Shown here: piece after piece, positions 50,736 to 59,496 of the stretch
Numbering within the stretch: the first letter of the stretch is position 1
How the letters are laid out: every line of letters starts with the position of its first letter
DNA from: an uncultured Collinsella sp.
GTDB taxonomy: Bacteria; Actinomycetota; Coriobacteriia; Coriobacteriales; Coriobacteriaceae
Length of the DNA stretch: 64,000 bases
Direction: 5' to 3'
Assembly (NCBI GenBank): GCA_934655755.1
Contig: CAKUHA010000002.1
Span: forward strand, 270,487 to 334,486
The notes under the pieces: model-generated
The model's input: only the letters and a program-made list of their open reading frames with translations
Databases searched by the model: none
Told to the model about the DNA's origin: nothing
Made by a program: the position numbers and the translations under genes

Positions 50736-50851
50736 GGCAGGCTTCTCTCAGCGTTGTGATATCGACAATCTCAATTGTCGCACGCCGGCGCATGCAGGCC
50801 GGACTGCATCAAGAACATTCGCATGCGTGCCCGGCGGCCGCAAACAGGAAA

Positions 50852-50883
50852 CGCCACCGCCGGATGGGAGCTTGGCGGTGGCG
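50852..50883 (-). terminator. Terminator of the surface protein gene
   Basis: The arms CGCCACCGCC (50852-50861) and GGCGGTGGCG (50874-50883) are followed on the minus strand by TTTCCTGTTT. Confidence 0.7.
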
Positions 50884-50942
50884 CTGCTAAACGGTGTGCG
50901 GATTAGGCATATTCGCGGGTGACGCCCCGTGCATGAAAGGTG

Positions 50943-52694
50943 CTATGAGCGTTTGCGACTCACCACGGCGGCTGCGGAGATGGCGGCTGTTCCCGCAAAG
51001 GCGGCTGCCACGATGGCCGCGCTCGAGGCGTCGCCGGTCGCTGCGAGCTTGCCGGTGGTTTTGACTCCCGTGGCTGCAACTGCAACGGTCTTGGTCGTCT
51101 TCGTGCCCTCGGACTTGGAACCCGGCTTGGGGCCCTCGGGCTTGGTCTCGCCGGGCTTCTCCTCGGGCGGCGCGATGACCGTGCTCTTGGCGACGGCCGC
51201 GTCGTAGGGGGAGTCGATCGTGGCATCGCCCGTGCCGATGGTCTGACCCGCCTCGTAGAAAACGCCGCCGTCGTCGAACTCTCCTTTGCTGCGATAGTCA
51301 ATGACCTTGCCGCCTGCGGGCGTCTGGATGGTGGCATCCTTGATCTCGATGGTGCCGATCGCCTTGCCGTCCTCGCTTGTGACGAGGGCGAAGATCGCCG
51401 CCGTGTCTCCCTCGGCCGTGACCTTGCTGCGGACGATCGAGATGGTCGCGGGCGTGATGCCTTCGTAGGTCGAGGCGTAGATGCCGAGGTTCACGCCTTT
51501 GTGCTCGGGGATGGCCTCGCCACCTTGGTCGTTGCTGTAGCGGTCGGGGCCGCCATCGGTCTCAACATAACGGGCTATAGCCTTGACAACAGAGTCGCTG
51601 ATGTAGATGTGGCCGCCCGCGCCGCTGGACGAGGTGTTTCTGGTGGAGATTGCAACCGAGAACCTGCCTTCTGCGAGTGCGTCCACGGTCGAGGCGTTCT
51701 TGATGACGATGTCATCCTCGTCGGTGTAGAGGGCGAGGACTTCGTCGCTGTCTGAACTTGCGCGGACCGTCACGGTCGCACCATCGAGCGTGATGCCCTC
51801 GTAGACATAGATGCCATATCCGATACCAGTTGCGTTAAGGGATGCGTTCGAGACCGTGAGGCTGCCCTTGGCCTTAACGGCATAGTCTTCCTCGGAGCTT
51901 GCCTTGACCTGGCTGCCGCCCGAGATGTCGATATTGGTCTTGGCCCAAATCGCCTCGTCCTCGATAGAGCTTGCCTCTACCTTGCCGCCGCCCTTGACGG
52001 TGAGGTTCTCGTTGGCCTGGATACCTTTCTCTTCGAAAGCCTTGGCGGTGACGGTTCCGCTATTGTCGATCGTGATGTTGCCGCCGGCCCTGATGCCATC
52101 AGAATCACCCGTGGCGTTGACGTTGCCCGAACCCTTGATGGTAAGATCTCCCTTGGCATCGATAGCGTCGAACCCGGTGCTCGTGGCGTTGACGGTTCCC
52201 GCTCCGTCGATGTTGATGTCGCCGATAGAGATGATGGCGTCGCTGGACGATGTCACGTTGAGCGTGTCGGATGCGCCACCCTGGATATTGAGCTCGGCGT
52301 TTTCATTCGCGCCATCCTCGACCAGGATGCCGCGGCCGTTGTTATTGGTGACAGTGTTGTCGCCCCCATAACTCAAGTTGAGCTTGCCGGCAGCCTTGAT
52401 CGTACCGCCGTCATAGCCGTTGAGCTTCATGTCGTCGGCGCCGTCCCAACTCCAGGTGCCGGCCTCGTCGCCCGCCGCGGCGTAGTACTGGGTTCCTCCG
52501 ACATCCACCCACTCGGCCGCGAGCGAGACGCTCGGCATAAGTAGCGAGCTTACCGTGAGCGCGCACACGGCGCCCGCGACGATGCGGCGGGTCACGCGGC
52601 GCCAGCTGCCGTGTGCGAGGCGCACGTCGGGCTCGGCAAAATGGGCTCCTGAGGTATTGTCATTGCGCTTGGGGGTCGTGAACAAGGCGGCCAT
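50943..52694 (-). CDS. Sortase-anchored beta-solenoid surface protein (carbohydrate-binding, Cthe_2159-like)
   Basis: A 583-residue secreted protein. A signal peptide (about residues 35-60, RRIVAGAVCALTVSSLLMPSVSLAA) is followed by about 450 residues of short repeats such as GDLTIKGSGNVNATGDSDGIRAGG, the beta-helix pattern of Cthe_2159-like carbohydrate-binding domains. A Pro/Lys/Glu linker then leads to a sorting signal LAATGD, a hydrophobic stretch and RKRS. The sorting motif deviates from LPXTG. It could bind polysaccharide on the cell surface. The start at 52694 has GGGAG upstream; the ATG at 52712 is less likely. Confidence 0.82.
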   Translation of the reverse strand: MAALFTTPKRNDNTSGAHFAEPDVRLAHGSWRRVTRRIVAGAVCALTVSSLLMPSVSLAAEWVDVGGTQYYAAAGDEAGTWSWDGADDMKLNGYDGGTIKAAGKLNLSYGGDNTVTNNNGRGILVEDGANENAELNIQGGASDTLNVTSSSDAIISIGDINIDGAGTVNATSTGFDAIDAKGDLTIKGSGNVNATGDSDGIRAGGNITIDNSGTVTAKAFEEKGIQANENLTVKGGGKVEASSIEDEAIWAKTNIDISGGSQVKASSEEDYAVKAKGSLTVSNASLNATGIGYGIYVYEGITLDGATVTVRASSDSDEVLALYTDEDDIVIKNASTVDALAEGRFSVAISTRNTSSSGAGGHIYISDSVVKAIARYVETDGGPDRYSNDQGGEAIPEHKGVNLGIYASTYEGITPATISIVRSKVTAEGDTAAIFALVTSEDGKAIGTIEIKDATIQTPAGGKVIDYRSKGEFDDGGVFYEAGQTIGTGDATIDSPYDAAVAKSTVIAPPEEKPGETKPEGPKPGSKSEGTKTTKTVAVAATGVKTTGKLAATGDASSAAIVAAAFAGTAAISAAAVVSRKRS

Positions 52695-52841
52695 GGTTGC
52701 TCCCATCCTCATAGGGCCTATGCGACTGCATCCAGCGTATCTGCAGGATGCGGCGGGCGGTAGTGCCGTTTGGAGGGCAAAATGTCCAAAAAATCGGGAA
52801 GGCTTAAATCGCGTGTCTACGCGTTGCCTTGCTTTAAAAGA

Positions 52842-52876
52842 AAGGCGCGGAGTCGCTCGTTGCGACTCCGCGCCTT
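52842..52876. terminator. Bidirectional terminator after the NCS2 permease gene
   Basis: The arms AAGGCGCGGAGTCGC (52842-52856) and GCGACTCCGCGCCTT (52862-52876) have T-rich flanks in both directions. It ends the minus-strand permease gene. Confidence 0.85.
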
Positions 52877-52903
52877 GTTGTTTTGCTTTAGCAGGCTATG
52901 TCG

Positions 52904-54214
52904 TTACGCCACGAAGAAGTAGACGAGGAAGGCGAGGGCGGCAATCCACATGAGCGGCTTGATCTTGGAGGCCTCGCCCTTAAAGAGCGCGACGACCACG
53001 TAGGCGATAAAGCCCAGGCCGATGCCGGCGGAGATGGAGTAGGTGAAGGGCACGCCGGCGACGATCATGAACGCCGGGAAGCCCTGCGAGACATCGGACC
53101 AGTCGATCTCGGAGGCCTCGCTCATCATGAGGTAGCCGACGTAGACCAGGGCACCGCAGGCGGCGGCGCTGGAAACGATGGAGACGACGGGGGAGAAGAA
53201 GGCGGCGAGGATGAACAGCACGCCGGTGGTGACGGAGGTGAGGCCCGTGCGGCCACCGTCGGCGGCGCCGGAAGTGGACTCGACGAAGGTGGTGATGGAG
53301 GAGACGCCCATGAAACCGCCCACAGCAGCGGCGGCGGAGTCGACGATTAGGATCTCCTTGATATTCTCGACGTTGCCGTCGTCGGTGAGGAACTCGCCCT
53401 GCTTGGCCACGGCCATCGCGGTGCCCATGGTGTCGAAGAAGTCACTCATGAGCAGCGAGAACGAGATGACGAGGAGCGCGGGGTCGGTAAGGACCTTGAC
53501 GATGGCGGGCACGCCGCCGGCGTCGGCGATGGGGCCACCGATGCTCGAGAAGTCGAGCGGGGCGATGATACCGGTCGGAGCCTGGGTCACACCTAGGGGG
53601 ATACCGGCGATGACGGCGACGACGATGCCGATGAGCAGCGAGCCGGGGACGTTGCGGCAGGCGAGGGCGACTGTCACCAGGATGGAGATGATGCCGACGA
53701 TGAAGGTGGGGGAGGTGATGTCGCCCAGACCGACGAGTGTACCGGCGCCAGCGGTGATAATGCCGGCATCGCACAGGCCAATCATGGCGATGAACAGGCC
53801 CAGACCCACCGAGATGGCGTGACGCAGGACAACCGGGATGGCGTCCATGATGGCCTCGCGCAGGCCACAAAGCACGAGCAGCAAGATGACGACGCCCTCA
53901 AGGAAGATGACGCTCATGGCCACGTGCCAGTCACCGCCGCAGACGGTGGTGGTGATTCCAGCGATCATCGCGTTGACGCCTAAGCCCGACGCGCAGGCGA
54001 GCGGGCGGTTGGCGAAGATGCCCATGCAGATGGTCATGATGCCAGCGCCCAGGCAGGTGGCGCAAGCGAGCGCTCCTGCATCGATGCCGGCGCCCGAGAG
54101 CACCGCGGGGTTGACGGCGATGATGTAGGCCATCGCCAGGAACGTTGTCAGTCCAGCGCGGAGTTCGGTCCCGATTGTGGACTTGCGCTCGCTGACGTGA
54201 AATAGTTCGTCCAT
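52904..54214 (-). CDS. NCS2 family permease, AzgA/GhxP-like (purine base transporter)
   Basis: A 436-residue transporter. ELRAGLTTFLAMAYIIAVNPAVLS (TM1), the LGAGIMTICMGIFANRPLACASGLGVNA segment, LLMSDFFDTMGTAMAVA (TM8 with the conserved Asp) and GVSSITTFVESTSGAADGGRTGLT (TM10) match the AzgA subfamily for adenine, guanine or hypoxanthine. No purine riboswitch is visible in the 190-base leader. The start at 54214 is near AAAGGG; the open frame to 54892 merely shadows the deformylase-like gene. Confidence 0.92.
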   Translation of the reverse strand: MDELFHVSERKSTIGTELRAGLTTFLAMAYIIAVNPAVLSGAGIDAGALACATCLGAGIMTICMGIFANRPLACASGLGVNAMIAGITTTVCGGDWHVAMSVIFLEGVVILLLVLCGLREAIMDAIPVVLRHAISVGLGLFIAMIGLCDAGIITAGAGTLVGLGDITSPTFIVGIISILVTVALACRNVPGSLLIGIVVAVIAGIPLGVTQAPTGIIAPLDFSSIGGPIADAGGVPAIVKVLTDPALLVISFSLLMSDFFDTMGTAMAVAKQGEFLTDDGNVENIKEILIVDSAAAAVGGFMGVSSITTFVESTSGAADGGRTGLTSVTTGVLFILAAFFSPVVSIVSSAAACGALVYVGYLMMSEASEIDWSDVSQGFPAFMIVAGVPFTYSISAGIGLGFIAYVVVALFKGEASKIKPLMWIAALAFLVYFFVA

Positions 54215-54406
54215 GCATACCCTTTCCTTGTTCGGCCCCGAGTTTAGGCCGATTGACACGAACTCACCTACTATAGCCCCTTTCGACGCTGTTGTTCCTC
54301 GCATGTTGATGTTCGGCGCTTTGTAGCAGACGGACGGTATTTTTCGCATGAAAATGTGTGGGTACCGTATACTTAAGCAGTTACAACGACCCCTATGGAG
54401 GAACGT

Positions 54407-54826
54407 ATGATTAAAGAGCTCTGCCACGACGAGGCTATTCTGTCTCAGCGTTGCGAGGTTGCGACCGTCGAGGACGAGTCGGTGGCCCAGGACCTGATCG
54501 ATACCATCAAGTCGCTCGACGATGCTGGCTGCCTTGCCGCCAACCAGATCGGCGTCACCAAGAAGGTTTGCGTCTACCTGGACGATGCCGGCGAGCCCCA
54601 CGTGCTCTACAACCCCCGTCTGGTGTTTGGCCTGGGCGCCAGCAAGATGGAGGAGAGCTGCCTGACGCACGAGGAGATTACCAAGTCCACGCGCTACATC
54701 AAGTGCAAGGTTGCCTTTGACGTGATCGTCGACGGCAAGATGCGCGAGCGCAAGCAGGACTTCGTCGGTTTTGAAGCTCAAATGATCCAGCATATGATTG
54801 ATCACTGTCTCGGCAAGCTTGTTTAA
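54407..54826 (+). CDS. Peptide deformylase-like protein with altered active site
   Basis: A 139-residue protein of the deformylase fold. Motif 1 is GCLAANQ (41-47), motif 2 is ESCLT (83-87, metal-ligand Cys85), and motif 3 is HMIDH (129-133) where active enzymes have HExxH. The metal ligands are kept but the catalytic Glu is Met, so normal deformylation is doubtful. GGAGG precedes the ATG at 54407. A second deformylase with an intact HEIDH lies at 62121-62531. TATACT at 54368-54373 is a plausible -10. Confidence 0.82.
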   Translation: MIKELCHDEAILSQRCEVATVEDESVAQDLIDTIKSLDDAGCLAANQIGVTKKVCVYLDDAGEPHVLYNPRLVFGLGASKMEESCLTHEEITKSTRYIKCKVAFDVIVDGKMRERKQDFVGFEAQMIQHMIDHCLGKLV

Positions 54827-54868
54827 AGCGCCGATGCACCGCACCTTGGCGTTCAATCGTCGCTTTTG

Positions 54869-54906
54869 GCCCGGACATGACATTGTTGTCATGTCCGGGC
54901 TTTGTT
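54869..54906 (+). terminator. Terminator of the deformylase-like gene
   Basis: The 14-bp arms GCCCGGACATGACA (54869-54882) and its complement (54887-54900) are followed by TTTGTTGTTT. Confidence 0.9.
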
Positions 54907-54934
54907 GTTTAGCGCCTCTTTGTTTGGTGACAAT
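54905..54934 (+). promoter_or_regulatory. Promoter of the bile salt hydrolase gene
   Basis: TTGTTT (54905-54910) and GACAAT (54929-54934) are 18 bases apart, 34 bases before the bsh start. The -35 overlaps the T tract of the preceding terminator. Confidence 0.45.
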
Positions 54935-54967
54935 GAACCTAGCAAGAACGTTTAGCTAGGAGGCGCT

Positions 54968-55933
54968 ATGTGCACGAGCATTCGATTTACCGATAATTCC
55001 GGCCATATGTATTTGGGTCGCAACCTCGACTGGAGCTTTGGCTATGGCCAGCAGGTCCGCGTTATGCCGCGCGGGTTCCACATTCCGTATTCGTTTATGG
55101 ATGACGCGTCGGCCGCGCACACGGTGATTGGCATGTGCATCGATTACAAGAACTACCCCATGTTCTTTGATTGCGGCAACGATGCGGGCTTGGCGGTTGC
55201 CGGCCTCAACTTTCCCGGCTACGCCGAGTATGCCGAGGACCCTGTCGAGGGCAAGACCAACATTGCGGCCTACGAGTTTCCCCTGTGGGTGGCAGCGACG
55301 TTCTCGACGGTCGATGAGGTCGAGGCCGCACTGCACGATGTGACAATCGTTGGCAAGTCTGCCGGCGAGGGGCTGGGCGTATCGCTGCTCCACTGGATTA
55401 TCGGCGACGACCAGCGCAGCATTGTGGTCGAGATGATGGCTGATGGCCTGCATGTGTTCGATGACCCGGTCGACACCCTTGCCAACCAGCCGACCTTCCC
55501 GTGGCACATGGAAAACCTGCGCACCTACATCACCGCCACGAATGATTTTCCGCAGACGGCAGCGTGGCGCGGTGCCGAGCTCAAACCTTATGGCGCAGGT
55601 GCCGGTATGCGCGGCATCCCCGGCGACTGCTATTCGCCGAGCCGCTTTGTAAAGGCGGCATACCTCAACGCCAATTACCCACAAAAAGACAGCGAGACCG
55701 AGAATGTCATCCGCATGTTCCGCTCGCTCGAGGGCGTGGCGATGATCGAGGGTGCGTCCAAGATGGGTGATGGCAAGTTCGAGAAGACTATCTACACCGG
55801 ATGCTTTAGCGCACGTACGGGCAATTACTATTACTCGACGTATGAGGACCCGTCGATTCGCTACGTGAGTCTGATGGATGCCGAGGGCGCGAGCCCCGAT
55901 AAGCTCGTGACTCCCGAGCCGCGCCGCTCGTAG
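54968..55933 (+). CDS. bsh: Choloylglycine hydrolase (bile salt hydrolase)
   Basis: A 321-residue Ntn hydrolase. After Met removal Cys2 is the nucleophile. The other active-site residues line up with characterised BSH: R18, D21 (GRNLDW), N81 (GLNFPGY), N173 (ANQPTF) and R226 (SPSRFVKA). It removes glycine or taurine from conjugated bile acids in the gut. BSH is favoured over penicillin V acylase from these residues and the gut context, but the two are close relatives. There is no signal peptide. AGGAGG precedes the ATG. Confidence 0.92.
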   Translation: MCTSIRFTDNSGHMYLGRNLDWSFGYGQQVRVMPRGFHIPYSFMDDASAAHTVIGMCIDYKNYPMFFDCGNDAGLAVAGLNFPGYAEYAEDPVEGKTNIAAYEFPLWVAATFSTVDEVEAALHDVTIVGKSAGEGLGVSLLHWIIGDDQRSIVVEMMADGLHVFDDPVDTLANQPTFPWHMENLRTYITATNDFPQTAAWRGAELKPYGAGAGMRGIPGDCYSPSRFVKAAYLNANYPQKDSETENVIRMFRSLEGVAMIEGASKMGDGKFEKTIYTGCFSARTGNYYYSTYEDPSIRYVSLMDAEGASPDKLVTPEPRRS

Positions 55934-55956
55934 TCTGCCAGTTTATTACGACGCAA

Positions 55957-55990
55957 AACGGCCCCGCATCTCGTGAGGTGCGGGGCCGTT
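55957..55990. terminator. Bidirectional terminator between bsh and kup
   Basis: The arms AACGGCCCCGCA (55957-55968) and TGCGGGGCCGTT (55979-55990) lie between convergent genes. Confidence 0.8.
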
Positions 55991-56009
55991 GTCGTGGATA
56001 GATGACGGG

Positions 56010-58241
56010 CTAAAAGTTGGCGTCGTTGAGCTGTTCGCTCTCGAGGCCGTCGAGCTGTTGCTGTTCGGGCGTATCGGCGACGCTTTCGAGCTGCTCGGTG
56101 GGGTCGACGTTCATGCTCTTGCCGGCCTCGTTGCCGTTGACCAGGTCGTCCGAGAAGATGTCGACTTCCATCTCCTCGGCCTCTTCGATCTGAACCTCGA
56201 GCGGCACCTGGGTGCGCACGAGCTTGACGGCCGGGCGCATGCGGGCAAAGAGCGGCACGTACTCGATGATGATGGCCGAGTTCTCGAGACCATACCAACG
56301 TGCCGGGCTTCCGCAGGCGCGACGGACGGCGTACTTGATGGCCATGACGCGATGGTCGTTGCGGTTGATGTCCGTCTCGGGGGCAAGCATCTTGCGCAGC
56401 ATGCAAAAACGGAAGTCGCCCACGTTGCCGCGCGTCTCGTAGATGGAGTAGGTGTGGTGCTGCGGGGGCAGCTCGCCCGAAGCCATCAGGTCGCCGACGA
56501 TCTGGCGCAGATAGGCGTTGACGCGCTGGTTGACCTTAAAGCCCAAGTTCAGGCGCACGCGGAACAGGAAGTCCGTGCCAAAAGTCTCGACGGAATACTC
56601 GTGCGTATAGGGCTCGTCGGTAACATGCACGTTGATGAACCAATATGCCTTGGCGCGCTTGGGGTGCTTGTCCAGGATGGAATAGAGCACGTCGCGGTCG
56701 AGCGTGAGCGGGTCGGGACTGTTGGTGAGGAACACCAGGTTGTCGGCGAGCACGGGATACGTCTCGTCGTTGCGCAGGCGGTTGAGCTGGTCGATGTACT
56801 TGGAGACGGGCAGCAGGATCGTCTGCGTGCGCTCGATGGCGGTGCCGCGGCGCCACACGTACATAAGGCCGAACAGGAGTGCGGCCAGGAAGATCATGAC
56901 GTAGCCGCCGTCAAAGAACATGGTGAGGCACGAGGCGAAGAAGCACAGCTCAATAGCGCCAAAGAGCAGGGCGAAGACGCAGGCGCCCAGCTTGTGCTTG
57001 AGGATGCCGGCGATGTAGCTCGTCAAAAGCGTCGTGGTCATGAGCATGGTCACGGTAATGGCGAGGCCGTAGGCGCTTTCCATGCGCTCGGAGTTTTGGA
57101 ACAGCAGCACGATAAAGATGCAGCCGACCCACATGATGTTGTTGACGAGCGGAATATAGAGCTGGCCCTTGGTGTCGCTGGGGTAGTGGATACGCAGGTG
57201 CGGCATAAGGTTGAGGCGCGTGGCCTCGGATACCAGCGAGAACGATCCGGTGATAAGTGCCTGCGAGGCGATGATGGCTGCGACGGCCGAAATCACGATG
57301 GCAAAGGGGCGCAGGGGCTCGGGAAGCATCATGTAGAACGGGTTGACGATATCCATCGCGAGCATCTGGGGATTGGAGTTGTTGGCAAGCAGCCAAGCGC
57401 CCTGGCCCAGGTAGTTGAGGATGAGCGCCGCCTTTACGAACGGCCAGGATGCGTAAATGTTGGCCTTGCCCACGTGGCCCATGTCCGAATAGAGGGCCTC
57501 GGCGCCGGTCGTCGACAGAAAGACGAAACCGAGCACCATGATGCCCGAGTGATTGATGGGCGAGAACAGGAACATGATGCCGCGGATGGGGTTGAGCGCG
57601 CGCAGGATGGACAGGTTGCCGAGCATGTTGAACAGGCCGGCGCCCGCCAGGAACAGGAACCACAGCGTCATGAGCGGGCCAAACAGCTTGCCGATCGACG
57701 AAGTACCGGCGCGCTGCATGGCAAACAGACCGCAGATAATGATGATGGTGATGATGATGACGTTGGTCTGGCCGTCGCCCAGCAGCGCATGGCCCCACTC
57801 AATGGTGCGCAGGCCCTCGATAGCCGTAGTAACGGTGACGGCGGGGGTGAGGATGCCGTCGGCGAGCAGTGCCGCGCCGCCGATCATGGCGGGCAGAATC
57901 AGCCACGGCGCCACCTTGCGCACAAGGCTGAACAGGGCGAAGATACCGCCTTCGTTGTGGTTGTCGGCCTTCATGGCGATCAGCACGTACTTGATTGTGG
58001 TCACGAGCGTCATGGTCCAGATGACGAGCGAAAGTGCGCCCAGGATCATGTCCTCACTGACGGTGCCGATGCCGCCGTTGTTGGCGACGATTGATTTCAT
58101 GGTGTACATGGGGCTCGTGCCGATGTCGCCGTAGACGACGCCGAGCGTAACGAGCAGCATACCAGCGGAGAGCGGGATAGCTCCGTGCCCGCCCTGACTG
58201 TGCTGGTCTTGGAGGCTTGCCTCCAGTTTGTTGTGTGCCAC
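56010..58241 (-). CDS. kup: Kup-type potassium uptake protein
   Basis: A 743-residue K+/H+ symporter. GVVYGDIGTSPMYTMKS (TM1) and the TM3 region GGAALLADGILTPAVTV are diagnostic, followed by about 12 helices and a C-terminal cytosolic domain of some 250 residues with an acidic tail. GTG at 58241 is chosen because AAGGGAG lies 6 bases upstream; ATG at 58259, six codons earlier, has no ribosome site and abuts a hairpin (58263-58282). No c-di-AMP riboswitch is recognised in the leader. Confidence 0.93.
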   Translation of the reverse strand: MAHNKLEASLQDQHSQGGHGAIPLSAGMLLVTLGVVYGDIGTSPMYTMKSIVANNGGIGTVSEDMILGALSLVIWTMTLVTTIKYVLIAMKADNHNEGGIFALFSLVRKVAPWLILPAMIGGAALLADGILTPAVTVTTAIEGLRTIEWGHALLGDGQTNVIIITIIIICGLFAMQRAGTSSIGKLFGPLMTLWFLFLAGAGLFNMLGNLSILRALNPIRGIMFLFSPINHSGIMVLGFVFLSTTGAEALYSDMGHVGKANIYASWPFVKAALILNYLGQGAWLLANNSNPQMLAMDIVNPFYMMLPEPLRPFAIVISAVAAIIASQALITGSFSLVSEATRLNLMPHLRIHYPSDTKGQLYIPLVNNIMWVGCIFIVLLFQNSERMESAYGLAITVTMLMTTTLLTSYIAGILKHKLGACVFALLFGAIELCFFASCLTMFFDGGYVMIFLAALLFGLMYVWRRGTAIERTQTILLPVSKYIDQLNRLRNDETYPVLADNLVFLTNSPDPLTLDRDVLYSILDKHPKRAKAYWFINVHVTDEPYTHEYSVETFGTDFLFRVRLNLGFKVNQRVNAYLRQIVGDLMASGELPPQHHTYSIYETRGNVGDFRFCMLRKMLAPETDINRNDHRVMAIKYAVRRACGSPARWYGLENSAIIIEYVPLFARMRPAVKLVRTQVPLEVQIEEAEEMEVDIFSDDLVNGNEAGKSMNVDPTEQLESVADTPEQQQLDGLESEQLNDANF

Positions 58242-58262
58242 GTGGACTCCCTTAGACATCTA

Positions 58263-58282
58263 ATTTCTGCCGAGACAGAAAT
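58263..58282 (-). promoter_or_regulatory. Leader hairpin before kup
   Basis: The arms ATTTCTG (58263-58269) and CAGAAAT (58276-58282) lie 22-41 bases upstream of the preferred GTG start. It may affect translation initiation. Confidence 0.3.
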
Positions 58283-58376
58283 CTTTTATGCCGTCTTTAT
58301 ATAAGAGCAGTTTGGCACATCGGGGTGCTTTAGACAATAATCCCCAGCTGGGGAGTAGCTGCCTGCGCGGGCGACA

Positions 58377-58448
58377 TTTCAAAACAGGGACACACTCGCT
58401 GTGTGGTTTGCTGCAAGGCAGCAACCGCGGGCGCGCCCTGTTTTGAAA
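58377..58448. repeat. GGGACACACTC-type complex hairpin
   Basis: The outer arms TTTCAAAACAGGG (58377-58389) and CCCTGTTTTGAAA (58436-58448) enclose two smaller hairpins (ACACA-CTCGC-TGTGT and GTTGCTGC-type). GGGAC begins the interior. It sits between kup and the second EamA gene, in the same class as the other GGGAC repeats. Confidence 0.75.
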
Positions 58449-58463
58449 CATGAAGAGGGACTG

Positions 58464-59378
58464 TTAGGCGCGTGCTGCCTGGGCTATGCCGTTCTTGGCG
58501 CTTGCACGTTTGCCGGCGAGCTCGCAGAAGATCGCGCCGCCGATGATCAGCGCGGCTCCCATCAGGCGGACGGGCGTCACGGCCTCGCCCAAAAGGACGA
58601 CGGAGAAGACGACGGCCGAAAGCGGCTCGAGGTAGCCGACGACGGCGACGGTCTGCACGGGCAGTTTGGCGACGGCGCTAAAGTAGAGCAGGCAGCCGAG
58701 CCCAGTGTTGACGACGCCGAGCATGGCGACGGCGCGCCAGTCGATGCTGGCGGCGATGCTGGGGGAGAAAAACGAGGGGACGCCCTGCGTGATGAGTGTG
58801 AGAACCAATGCGGTCGCAAAGGCGGCACTCACCTGGAGCGTGGAGTTCTCGAGTCCTTCGATATGCGGCGCCCCCTTGCTGGCGATGACCATCAACGCGT
58901 AGCAGAAGGCTGAGGCGATGCCGCACGCGATGCCTGCGACGGGCATGTTGCCGCCGAGGCCTTGGGCCGCAATGAGGAAAGCGCCGCAGGCGACAGCAAT
59001 GAAGCCGGTGATTTTACCGCCGGTCAGCTTTTCACCAAAAATGAGCGGGGAGAGCGCCATAACGATGATGGGGCCGCAGTAATACAGCAGCGAGGAGATG
59101 CCGACGCCAATGGTCTGGTAGGCGCGGAACAGGAATATCCAGCTGGCACCCAACGCGGCGCCCGAGAGGATAAGGGCCGCGGCTTCGCGGGGACGAGACG
59201 GTGCCTGCAACTTATGGCGTTGCGTAGTGACGAGGATGATGATGAGCGAGAGCGCACCCAAAAACGTGCGCAGGAGCACGATATCGGAGCTTGGCAGTGC
59301 GATGGCTGCGGCGATGATGCCGTTAGAGCCAAACAACAGCAATGCTGCTAAGTATGTAACCAATCCATTGTTGTTCAT
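58464..59378 (-). CDS. EamA/DMT family transporter (second copy)
   Basis: A 304-residue protein with ten predicted helices in two EamA repeats (LLLFGSNGIIAAAIALPSSDIVLLRTFLG; SSLLYYCGPIIVMALSPLIFGEKLT at the end of repeat 1; VAVVGYLEPLSAVVFSVVLLGEAVT in repeat 2). It is a likely metabolite exporter. It is divergent from a LysR gene across a 118-base gap, like the pair at 18783-20710. The ribosome site is weak (AGGGGACGG). Confidence 0.87.
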   Translation of the reverse strand: MNNNGLVTYLAALLLFGSNGIIAAAIALPSSDIVLLRTFLGALSLIIILVTTQRHKLQAPSRPREAAALILSGAALGASWIFLFRAYQTIGVGISSLLYYCGPIIVMALSPLIFGEKLTGGKITGFIAVACGAFLIAAQGLGGNMPVAGIACGIASAFCYALMVIASKGAPHIEGLENSTLQVSAAFATALVLTLITQGVPSFFSPSIAASIDWRAVAMLGVVNTGLGCLLYFSAVAKLPVQTVAVVGYLEPLSAVVFSVVLLGEAVTPVRLMGAALIIGGAIFCELAGKRASAKNGIAQAARA

Positions 59379-59445
59379 GCACTGCCGTCCCCTCTATATC
59401 CGTGCAAGTTCACTATGGGGTAGCGGGCTATAGAAGAAAAGCGAA

Positions 59446-59480
59446 TATAATGCATGGGTGACATGACAAATACTCATGCA
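59446..59480 (+). promoter_or_regulatory. TATAAT promoter element with LysR-type operator
   Basis: TATAAT (59446-59451) overlaps an inverted repeat TGCATGGGT (59451-59459) / ACTCATGCA (59472-59480) with one mismatch and a 12-base spacer, in the gap between divergent EamA and LysR genes. This is a good candidate for LysR autoregulation. Confidence 0.5.
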
Positions 59481-59496
59481 AAGGCAGGGGTGTGCC

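Noticed and set aside
54215..54892. Long N-terminal extension of the NCS2 permease
   Set aside because: It is the antisense frame of the deformylase-like gene; the ATG at 54214 begins the normal family N-terminus.
55989..58094. 701-codon plus-strand frame opposite kup
   Set aside because: It is an antisense shadow of the Kup gene with Glu/His/Asp-rich composition and no start context or domain.
58283..58376. c-di-AMP (ydaO) riboswitch upstream of kup
   Set aside because: The leader lacks the conserved ydaO sequence blocks; only a short hairpin and an unrelated repeat are present.
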